In this document: positions 28,941 through 34,764 of the stretch, one piece after another | Position numbering within the stretch: the first letter of the stretch is position 1 | Layout: each line of letters begins with the position of its first letter | IMG/VR virus record: IMGVR_UViG_3300021389_000002 | Location: 1-34,764 of that record | Source: a virus | Direction: 5' to 3' (one strand) | DNA: 34,764 bases | Made by a program: the position numbers and the translations under genes | Notes under the pieces: generated by a model | Told to the model about the DNA's origin: nothing | The model's input: the letters and a program-made list of their open reading frames with translations, nothing else | Database searches by the model: none

Positions 28941-29203
28941 ATGAATAAGAGGTATAGGTTTTTAAATGGCTAAAAGGTATTTGTGACGATCAAATGCAGG
29001 ATAACTACCTTAAGCCTAGAGGTGGATGTGACTCATGCTGCCCCAACTGTAAGTAGTGGGAGCCTCAAGGAAATAGAATTACAACAAGACCGCTAGATGA
29101 TGGAAGCGATGAGAGGGTGTGCAATAGATGCAACTACAAGTGGCTTGCTATTTTTACCCCTGCTGGGTTTATACCTATTGAAGACACCAAGAAAGAAAAG
29201 TAA
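28941..29203 (+). pseudogene. Zn-ribbon protein gene broken by frameshift and amber codon (or recoded)
   Basis: A zero-frame start MNKRYRFLNG stops at once. A -1 frame continues as WLKGICDDQMQDNYLKPRGG, CDSCCPNCK, then TAG (29054-29056), then WEPQGNRITT...VCNRCNYKWLAIF to a stop at 29201-29203. The four Cys pairs across the TAG make one zinc ribbon. The shift point is TTTTTAAAT: either a lost T in the T-run, or a slippery U UUA AAU in phase. With two lesions a decaying gene is most likely; recoding is possible. Confidence 0.6.
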
Positions 29204-29208
29204 CAACT

Positions 29209-29229
29209 AACCCTCAGTTAAGAGGGTTT
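29209..29229 (+). terminator. Weak hairpin after the broken gene
   Basis: Stem AACCCTC (29209-29215) / GAGGGTT (29222-29228) without a long T-run. It may separate accessory from packaging genes. Confidence 0.45.
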
Positions 29230-29252
29230 ACCCCATACCCCCCGATTAATGT

Positions 29253-29283
29253 TATAATTACATATCGCGCAGGGCGCTATAAT
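29253..29283 (+). promoter_or_regulatory. Two -10-like TATAAT boxes before the packaging operon
   Basis: TATAAT at 29253-29258 and again at 29278-29283, with a GCGC/GCGC inverted repeat between (29267-29277). No good -35 is found. Upstream of the 29299 gene and terminase, so a candidate late promoter. Confidence 0.45.
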
Positions 29284-29298
29284 CTCGGGGAGATAACA

Positions 29299-29436
29299 AT
29301 GAAACCACTAACGGTAGAAATAAAATTCACAGAACTACCTCAATTCAATTATCTGGTTGATTTAATCGCCAGGTATCAAGATCAGCTACCGCAAGAAATG
29401 ATAGACGAGTTATCAGAATTCGTTAAGGTCGGTTAG
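29299..29436 (+). CDS. Small protein (45 aa) before the terminase
   Basis: MKPLTVEIKFTELPQFNYLV followed by an acidic helix. GGGGAGA is the ribosome site. Ends 1 bp before the terminase gene. Function unknown. Confidence 0.55.
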   Translation: MKPLTVEIKFTELPQFNYLVDLIARYQDQLPQEMIDELSEFVKVG

Positions 29437-29437
29437 C

Positions 29438-29839
29438 ATGGCATCCCTCAAGAACTCCAAGCATGAGAAGTTTTGCCAAGTGTGGCATGAGACTAATAAC
29501 AAGTCTGAAGCTTATCGGCAATCACACCCAACGGCCTCGAAGTGGAAGGATGCAACTGTAAACAACAGGGCTTCAGAGTTAAGTAAGCAGGATGAGATTT
29601 TAGGTAGGTTTAGTGAGTTGCAAGAATTGGCCTTAAAGTCCCACGGCATAACGATTGAGAGCCTTCTTAAAGAGCTGGACGAGGCTAGAGGAATCGCTTT
29701 AAGTGCCGAAACTCCCCAAACCTCATCAGCAGTGTCTGCAACTATGAATAAAGCTAAGTTGGTCGGGTTAGATAAGCACGACGCAAACGTTAAAGTAGAT
29801 GTTACCGTAAGGAATACACTTGACGACTTCTACAGCTAA
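29438..29839 (+). CDS. terS: Terminase small subunit
   Basis: 133 residues, starting immediately before the large subunit, with a helix-turn-helix-type N-terminus (KFCQVWHETNNKSEAYRQSHP... NNRASELSKQ) typical of small terminases that bind the packaging site. Overlaps the large subunit start by 20 bp. TGG of neighbour frames are shadows. Confidence 0.85.
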   Translation: MASLKNSKHEKFCQVWHETNNKSEAYRQSHPTASKWKDATVNNRASELSKQDEILGRFSELQELALKSHGITIESLLKELDEARGIALSAETPQTSSAVSATMNKAKLVGLDKHDANVKVDVTVRNTLDDFYS

Positions 29840-31211
29840 CCCAACTCTAAACCCAAACCTAAAAGACTTCTGGAAGACAAGGGTTTTACCTGACGGAACG
29901 CCTGTGACAATGCGTACGCTACACGGTGGCCGCATGTCCTCCAAATCTCATGATGCCGCAGGAATGGCAATAGCTAGAGCTAACCACCACAAAGAGGTAT
30001 TTCTATGCACTCGAATGTACCAGAACAAGATTGAAGACTCTGTATACACACTTTTGGTAAATAAGATTGCCTACTTCGGGCTGCAAAACAATTTCAAGAT
30101 TACAGCCAATTCTATCGAGCATGTTAGTAATGGGTCTGCCTTTAAGTTTTACGGCATAGCGAGAAATATCGAAGAAATTAAGTCATTTGAAGGAGCTACT
30201 GTTTGGTGGAATGAAGAAAGCCAGAACCTGAATAAGAAGATGTTTACCACTATTCGACCTACCATTATGCGCAACAAGGGAGCTGAGATGTGGTTTACGC
30301 TTAACGGCCAGCTGGTGTCCGATTACTCATGGACTCGGTTAGTTGAAAAGCCACCAAAGGGCGCGCTTGTTAGGCAGATAAACTATGATGAGAATCCATT
30401 CCTAACTCAATCCGCTCTAAATGATATCGACGCGGAATTTGAAGAAGATCAAGATTTAGCTGAACACGTATACCTTGGCATCCCTTATGCTGATGACGAC
30501 CAATCAATCATTAAGCGGTCATGGATTAACGCCTGTGTAGATGCACACATCAAGCTTGATATGGATTTAACAGGCAATTGCTGTGTTGGGTATGATGTCG
30601 CAGATAGCGGGGCAGATAGAAACTGCATCACTAGGTTTAATGGATCCATAGCTGAAGAGCTGGATTCGTGGAAAGCTGGGGAGGATGAGCTAACAAAGTC
30701 TTCACTAAGGGCTTATGGTCACGTTGAGCAAGGAGGGTTGCTTTCCTATGATTCGATAGGTGTTGGTGCAGGTGTTGGATCGGTACTAAAGAATGCAGGG
30801 AAAAAGAATTACTCTAAGTTCAACGCTGGCGACACCCCGTTCAACCCTGATAGAGAATACGCCCCAAACATCAAGAACAAAAAGAAGTTTGAGAACCTAA
30901 AAGCTCAGGCTTGGCGAGATGTAGCTGACAGGATGAGAAACACTTTCAACGCCGTAACTAAAGATGCTAAATATAGCCCTGACGAGTTAATAAGCATAAG
31001 CTCTAGCATTAAAAGCCTAGAGGAGCTAAAGAGCGAGTTAAGCGCTCCAAGGTCTGACTACTCAAAGCGAGGCCTTGATATAGTCGAGTCAAAAAAGGAC
31101 GTTAAAAAGCGATTGGAAGACAGGTCACACGATTTAGCAGACAGTTTTGTAATGGGGGCCTGTCCACACCTAGTTAAGCGCTCATCAACCCGACTTAATA
31201 TCGGGTACTAA
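29820..31211 (+). CDS. terL: Terminase large subunit (ATPase-nuclease)
   Basis: 463 residues. ATPase motif GGRMSSKS (36-43) and Walker B VWWNEE (128-133), then a nuclease domain opening with GYDVADSGAD (D259, D262) and a late LADSFVMG acidic motif. It pumps DNA into the capsid and cuts it. Start TTG 29820 follows AAGGA by 6 nt and lies inside the terminase small gene. PBSX-type terminase. Confidence 0.92.
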   Translation: MTTSTANPTLNPNLKDFWKTRVLPDGTPVTMRTLHGGRMSSKSHDAAGMAIARANHHKEVFLCTRMYQNKIEDSVYTLLVNKIAYFGLQNNFKITANSIEHVSNGSAFKFYGIARNIEEIKSFEGATVWWNEESQNLNKKMFTTIRPTIMRNKGAEMWFTLNGQLVSDYSWTRLVEKPPKGALVRQINYDENPFLTQSALNDIDAEFEEDQDLAEHVYLGIPYADDDQSIIKRSWINACVDAHIKLDMDLTGNCCVGYDVADSGADRNCITRFNGSIAEELDSWKAGEDELTKSSLRAYGHVEQGGLLSYDSIGVGAGVGSVLKNAGKKNYSKFNAGDTPFNPDREYAPNIKNKKKFENLKAQAWRDVADRMRNTFNAVTKDAKYSPDELISISSSIKSLEELKSELSAPRSDYSKRGLDIVESKKDVKKRLEDRSHDLADSFVMGACPHLVKRSSTRLNIGY

Positions 31212-31251
31212 TTGGTGGTACAATGAACAAAATTCAAAAGGGTTAAATGAA

Positions 31252-32814
31252 ATGTCAAAGAAATCAGGTTTGCGCGAAGTAGACTGCGAATATCCAACAC
31301 ACCTGCAAATGTGGGAGGAGATTGACGCTTGTAACAAGGGCGCAAAGGCTGTGTTAGCGCTTGTAAGCGATGAACCGCCATCGGTGTACTTGCCATATTG
31401 TAACGGCCTTCAGTACAATCATTTAGACGAAGAGAGTCAAGCGCTAGCGAATAGCTACACCCACAATAGAAACTTAGCATCTACATTTAAGCGCAAAGCG
31501 TATTGGACTAGAGGGCGATTCTTTAACGCACTAGGCAAGACGATTGACAGCCTTCACGGGATGATTCATAACTACCAAGCAGTGTCTGACCTTTCTCCAC
31601 AGATGACTATTATCGCTGAAAACATTACAGGTTCAGGGCAGCCGATTGAGGTAATGGAAAAGGTTATCACTTACCAGTTAATAAAAGATGGTCGTTATGG
31701 AGGCCTGTCTGATATGGCGTCAACTGACCGACAACTAACCGGCGCTGAGCAAGATATGCCAGAGTTCAGGCCTAGAGTGATTGGATACGAGGCAAAGCAG
31801 ATACTTAGAGTTATAGTGATGGGTGGGTCATTGGTAGACATTCGACTTGATGAGCCTACGACGGTTAAGTGTGAAGATGACGAATTTAGCTATAAATGCG
31901 TAAGATACACTCGACGCTTAAATCTTCAGTATGCAGCAGATAAAGATGGAAATAACATCGGGAAGCCTGTTTATCACAATACATTATATGACGAGAATGA
32001 CGACGTCATTAGTCAGTCGATACCTCGTGCTAACGGCCAATACTTAACAGAAATACCATTCGTGTTCTATGGCTCGGACGCCAACACCCCCGAGTACTCC
32101 ACCCCGCCTGTGTTTGACATAGCCCACTTAAATCTTGGTCATTTCTCATTAGATTGCGACAACAGAAACGCAATAAATTACCACTGCAACCCAATGACGG
32201 TTGTCACTACCGACATGGACCCTTACGAGTTCAACACTAGAAACCCTGCTGGCATTGATTCTAGTGCAGATGGTAAGAACCAACTAAAGCAAGGCGATGA
32301 TTTAAAGTTGGTGCAAATGGAAGCGACGGGAGCGGCACCTTCAGAGATGTTACGCGACCAAGATAGAATGGTAATGGCTGGCGCTCAACTTATAATGCCG
32401 AATAGCTCAACAATGACTCTAGGGCAAAAGCGCATAGAGACTGGATCATCCATGTCAACACTCGGGCGTATATCTCACAACGCATCAGCGGGTATTGAGA
32501 AGCAACTAGAGTACTTGGCAATGTTCGCGGGCGCGCCACTTGGTGATACTTACAAAGTAAACTCTAAGTTTATCACTGATGAAATGACGCCAGAGTTGCT
32601 TAACGCTCACGTGGCATTAGTTCAATCCGGCGCGCTTCCAGCGTCTACGCTTGGCGGGTCTGCTAGAGCGGCAGGGCTAACTAAGCTAGATGATGACCAG
32701 ATTAAAGAGAAGCTAATGGAAGAAAGCGAATCGCTAACGGGTACACCTGAAGAAGTTGCATTGTTACAGGCTGAGATTGACGCACTGAAAGAACAGCTGG
32801 CTAGTCAAGAGTAA
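31252..32814 (+). CDS. Portal protein (DUF4055-type)
   Basis: 520 residues between terminase and head genes, the portal position. Sequence phrases RVIGYEAKQILRVIV and PPVFDIAHLNLGHF match DUF4055 phage portals. It forms the ring through which DNA enters and to which the tail attaches. C-terminal end is a Glu/Leu helix. Normal portal length. Confidence 0.85.
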   Translation: MSKKSGLREVDCEYPTHLQMWEEIDACNKGAKAVLALVSDEPPSVYLPYCNGLQYNHLDEESQALANSYTHNRNLASTFKRKAYWTRGRFFNALGKTIDSLHGMIHNYQAVSDLSPQMTIIAENITGSGQPIEVMEKVITYQLIKDGRYGGLSDMASTDRQLTGAEQDMPEFRPRVIGYEAKQILRVIVMGGSLVDIRLDEPTTVKCEDDEFSYKCVRYTRRLNLQYAADKDGNNIGKPVYHNTLYDENDDVISQSIPRANGQYLTEIPFVFYGSDANTPEYSTPPVFDIAHLNLGHFSLDCDNRNAINYHCNPMTVVTTDMDPYEFNTRNPAGIDSSADGKNQLKQGDDLKLVQMEATGAAPSEMLRDQDRMVMAGAQLIMPNSSTMTLGQKRIETGSSMSTLGRISHNASAGIEKQLEYLAMFAGAPLGDTYKVNSKFITDEMTPELLNAHVALVQSGALPASTLGGSARAAGLTKLDDDQIKEKLMEESESLTGTPEEVALLQAEIDALKEQLASQE

Positions 32815-32820
32815 AGGATA

Positions 32821-32845
32821 AGCCCCAAGGAAGGGGCTGTTTTTA
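32821..32845. terminator. Terminator after the portal gene and accessory cassette
   Basis: Stem AGCCCC (32821-32826) / GGGGCT (32833-32838), then GTTTTTATTTA rightward. It separates the portal gene from the convergent leftward cassette. Confidence 0.8.
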
Positions 32846-33034
32846 TTTACCCCAGACGGTTAATTCTAGGAAGCCAATTATAATGCTGCTAGTGGTGCTA
32901 AAATCTAACTCACCATCCGCAATGAAATCCATAAGTAAAAACATCGGCACAACAATCACCATAAACGGAATTAACAGGCCTATAAACAATGCCAGCCTGA
33001 TAGTGTATCTAATAATCAGTAATGGCTTGTTCAT
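32843..33034 (-). CDS. Small membrane protein (63 aa), leftward cassette
   Basis: MNKPLLIIRYTIRLALFIGL and a second hydrophobic part (IPFMVIVVPMFLLMDFI) predict two spans; a third near the end is weaker. Start overlaps the upstream stop (ATGA). Unknown; exclusion is possible. Confidence 0.6.
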   Translation of the reverse strand: MNKPLLIIRYTIRLALFIGLLIPFMVIVVPMFLLMDFIADGELDFSTTSSIIIGFLELTVWGK

Positions 33035-33288
33035 CGCTTACCACCTTTCGATAATTCATCAGCAATTACAGTAGCCGAGTTAAGCATAATATTAGCCATT
33101 GCTACAGATTTACCCATCATAGAGAATGCATCAGTAGCGCGCTGCGCCGCTATTGATGATGCTTGAAGTTGCGCCCCAGCTGCTATCATTGCGGCATTAT
33201 AATGCCTAAACGCTAATCTAGCTTTAAACGGTTTGCAGTATCGAGTATCAACCCACTTTCTTTTTTTGTTCCACTTAACTTGCTTCAT
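33031..33288 (-). CDS. Hypothetical basic protein (85 aa), leftward cassette
   Basis: Begins MKQVKWNKKRKWVDTRYCKP, highly basic, then an Ala-rich helix. AAAGGAGTG precedes the ATG. First gene after P6. Function unknown. Confidence 0.6.
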   Translation of the reverse strand: MKQVKWNKKRKWVDTRYCKPFKARLAFRHYNAAMIAAGAQLQASSIAAQRATDAFSMMGKSVAMANIMLNSATVIADELSKGGKR

Positions 33289-33314
33289 AAATCACTCCTT
33301 TATTAACTATATTG

Positions 33315-33353
33315 ATTGTATGCTAAAATGACTTATTAACTGCCCCGACCAGT
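33315..33353 (-). promoter_or_regulatory. FadR-like operator-promoter P6 (leftward)
   Basis: Leftward, ACTGGTCGGGGCAGT spans 33353-33339 (one base change in the right half). After 18 nt comes TACAAT (33320-33315), 5 of 6 matches to TATAAT. It drives the 33288-32843 cassette. Confidence 0.75.
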
Positions 33354-33363
33354 CAGGGATAAA

Positions 33364-34497
33364 ATGACAACCGAAATCCTAACCACAATAGCAGCACAAC
33401 AAACCGCAGACCTTCAGCGAGTAGCTAAGCAATTAGGTGCTGACTTTGCGCCATACGCTAAGCGAATCGAATTAGGTATATTTGATATCCTCAAGCCGTA
33501 TGAAGATAAATCCATCACAAAGCAGCGCCAGGATAAAATACTTTCAGATATAGGTAAGTTAACTAACCTTGAGTACGCGGAATATAACAAGTACCTCGAC
33601 ACTCAAATGAAACTGGTTAGCGCTGAAGAGGTCTCGACAGGAGTGATGGCACTAGATACCGCTATAATTTCTGATGTTGATATTAACGAGCCTAAAAAGT
33701 CAGACGTTACTACTGCTGTAATCGGTACGCCTATTCAGCAAGGTGATAAATCTTGGACTACTTACCGTGGTTCACAAGATGCCTTCAAGTCTTCATATGT
33801 AAGCGAGATTAATTCAGCGGCACTAGCCTCTATGCAGGGCGCGGCGAATGGTAAAGAAGTAGCAGATGCACTTTATAGTCAAATACATTACACAGGCAGA
33901 AAGGCGTCTAAGAGTGTTCTCGACAGGTCGCGCAGAAGTGCCAACTCACTAAGCGCAACGCTAACAAATCACACGGCGAACGTTACTCGCGTTCAATTTG
34001 GCGAGGCTAATTCGAAGTTGGTTAAGGGTTATGTGTTCATCGCTGTGTTGGATTCTCAGACCTCGCAAACTTGCCGTAGCGCAGACCAAACCACAATGAA
34101 AGCCAGTAACCCCAAGTTTTCGGCATGGTCTCCACCGCGTCATAGAAATTGCAGAAGTGCCCTAAGCTATGATGTTGACGAGAGATATAGATTAGACGAT
34201 GACAGCACAAAGCGCGCATCCTCTTTCACTGTGGGCGGTTTACGCGACCCTAAGCCAGTATCGAGCAAAGGTATTTATTACGATAAGATGCGATCACTTA
34301 GCGCTGCTGACCAAGACAATATTATGGGGCCAACTTTAGGTAAGGCGTTTAGAGCCGGACTAAAAGACGGAACTATGACCCCTGAGTCATTCGCTAAGAT
34401 GACGGTTGATAGCCTTTATCAACCTCTAACCGTAGCACAGATGAGTGATAGAAATAACGCCCTAGGTGAGATATTACGTAAACAAAACAAACAATGA
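33364..34497 (+). CDS. MuF-like minor head protein (SPP1 gp7/Mu gpF family)
   Basis: 377 residues after the portal gene. The C-terminal TCRSADQTTMKASNPKF...PPRHRNCRS (about residues 231-263) is the hallmark of MuF domains, here with Cys and His. It sits inside or at the capsid and is involved in DNA exit. No polymorphic toxin domain follows. It begins 10 bp after P6's operator. Confidence 0.85.
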   Translation: MTTEILTTIAAQQTADLQRVAKQLGADFAPYAKRIELGIFDILKPYEDKSITKQRQDKILSDIGKLTNLEYAEYNKYLDTQMKLVSAEEVSTGVMALDTAIISDVDINEPKKSDVTTAVIGTPIQQGDKSWTTYRGSQDAFKSSYVSEINSAALASMQGAANGKEVADALYSQIHYTGRKASKSVLDRSRRSANSLSATLTNHTANVTRVQFGEANSKLVKGYVFIAVLDSQTSQTCRSADQTTMKASNPKFSAWSPPRHRNCRSALSYDVDERYRLDDDSTKRASSFTVGGLRDPKPVSSKGIYYDKMRSLSAADQDNIMGPTLGKAFRAGLKDGTMTPESFAKMTVDSLYQPLTVAQMSDRNNALGEILRKQNKQ

Positions 34498-34518
34498 TAT
34501 AATCATTCAATCAATAAC

Positions 34519-34551
34519 GTGGCAGGAGCCACTAACTATCCTTGGAGGATA
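34519..34551 (+). promoter_or_regulatory. Tandem hairpins before the scaffold gene
   Basis: GTGGC-AGGA-GCCAC (34519-34532) and TATCC-TTGGA-GGATA (34537-34551). The second includes the Shine-Dalgarno GGAGG, so it may tune translation. A TATAAT at 34498-34503 lies upstream, but has no clear -35. Confidence 0.45.
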
Positions 34552-34553
34552 AC

Positions 34554-34764
34554 ATGAGCGAGTTTAAAGCGGCAGATTTTGAAGGTAAAACACCGGAAGA
34601 ATTGATGGTGATGGCTAATGAGCGCGTTAACGGATTGGTAACTAACCGTGATTCATTCCGCAGCGAGAAAGACGCGGCAACAGTTAAAGCGCAAGAGGCG
34701 TTGCAGCAAGCAGAAGATACTCGCAAGGCTTTGCAGTTAGCGGAAGAAGAAAAGCTAAAACTTG
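34554..34764 (+). CDS. Head scaffold-like protein, N-terminal part (continues at base 1)
   Basis: The ATG at 34554 follows a strong GGAGG, part of which sits in a small hairpin (34537-34551). The frame runs off the window end and continues at base 1 to the stop at 559-561, giving about 214 residues for the whole protein. It lies between the MuF-like head gene and the major capsid gene, the usual place of a scaffold. The N-terminal part is charged and Ala/Glu/Lys-rich, predicting a coiled coil. Scaffold (GP20-like) is inferred from position and composition; no catalytic motif is visible. Confidence 0.75.
   Translation, partial: MSEFKAADFEGKTPEELMVMANERVNGLVTNRDSFRSEKDAATVKAQEALQQAEDTRKALQLAEEEKLKL
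34638..34764. repeat. Terminal direct repeat, right copy (circular overlap)
   Basis: Exact second copy of bases 1-127. The join falls after codon 28 of the scaffold-like gene that starts at 34554 and keeps its frame. It therefore marks circular closure, not a biological long terminal repeat. Confidence 0.95.

Overview
This window is one complete tailed-phage genome (siphovirus type), linearised at an arbitrary point inside a head gene. Bases 1-127 are identical to bases 34638-34764, so the true genome is a circle of 34,637 bp and the scaffold gene runs across the junction. I see no integrase, partition gene, tRNA or rRNA. The short tape measure (631 aa), HK97-type head and neck genes and lambda-like tail genes indicate a siphovirus. 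Moderate GC, a FadR-like DNA-binding protein and the gene families present suggest a gammaproteobacterial, probably marine, host. The host is inference.

Layout. Rightward packaging and structural genes run from 29.3 kb across the junction to 13.6 kb: terminase small and large subunits, portal, MuF-like head protein, scaffold, major capsid, decoration, head-tail joining proteins, tail terminator, tail tube, tail chaperone with a -1 frameshift, tape measure, tail tip and tailspike. Two small leftward cassettes (2.6-3.2 kb and 32.8-33.35 kb) interrupt this block; each has its own promoter and is closed by a terminator. Leftward from 15.0 to 13.6 kb is a lysis block (holin-like protein, GH24 lysozyme, an RMF-like protein, a secreted protein). 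Leftward from 20.2 to 15.0 kb lie a ribbon-helix-helix regulator, a replication initiator-like protein, a DnaB helicase, a stand-alone FadR-like DNA-binding domain, Zn-ribbon proteins, NinB and a cytosine methyltransferase. Leftward from 23.9 to 22.0 kb are RuvC-like resolvase, an HNH/AP2-like endonuclease and a nucleotide phosphohydrolase. Rightward from 24.0 to 29.2 kb are Erf annealing protein, an SSB-like protein and many small accessory and membrane genes.

The most interesting signal is a regulatory network. Six copies of an imperfect 15-bp palindrome, ACTGGTCNGAGCAGT, lie in intergenic or gene-end positions. Each is followed, in the direction of a downstream gene, exactly 18 nt later by a -10-like hexamer; all six hexamers have A at position 2 and T at position 6. 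The motif is nearly the operator I know for the fatty-acid regulator FadR. The phage also encodes a 77-residue protein (17425-17658) that resembles only the DNA-binding half of FadR, including the H-G-K-P wing, and lacks the acyl-CoA-sensing domain. My model is that early replication transcription makes this 'mini-FadR', which then controls six promoters serving recombination and methylation, lysis, and four accessory cassettes. Host FadR may compete for or drive the same sites.

Other points of interest: a nested, pseudoknot-capable leader before the decoration gene; a 13-nt perfect match to the anti-Shine-Dalgarno tail of 16S rRNA followed by two hairpins; a Zn-ribbon gene broken by a frameshift and an amber codon (or recoded); and face-to-face divergent promoters sharing one operator near 23.94 kb.
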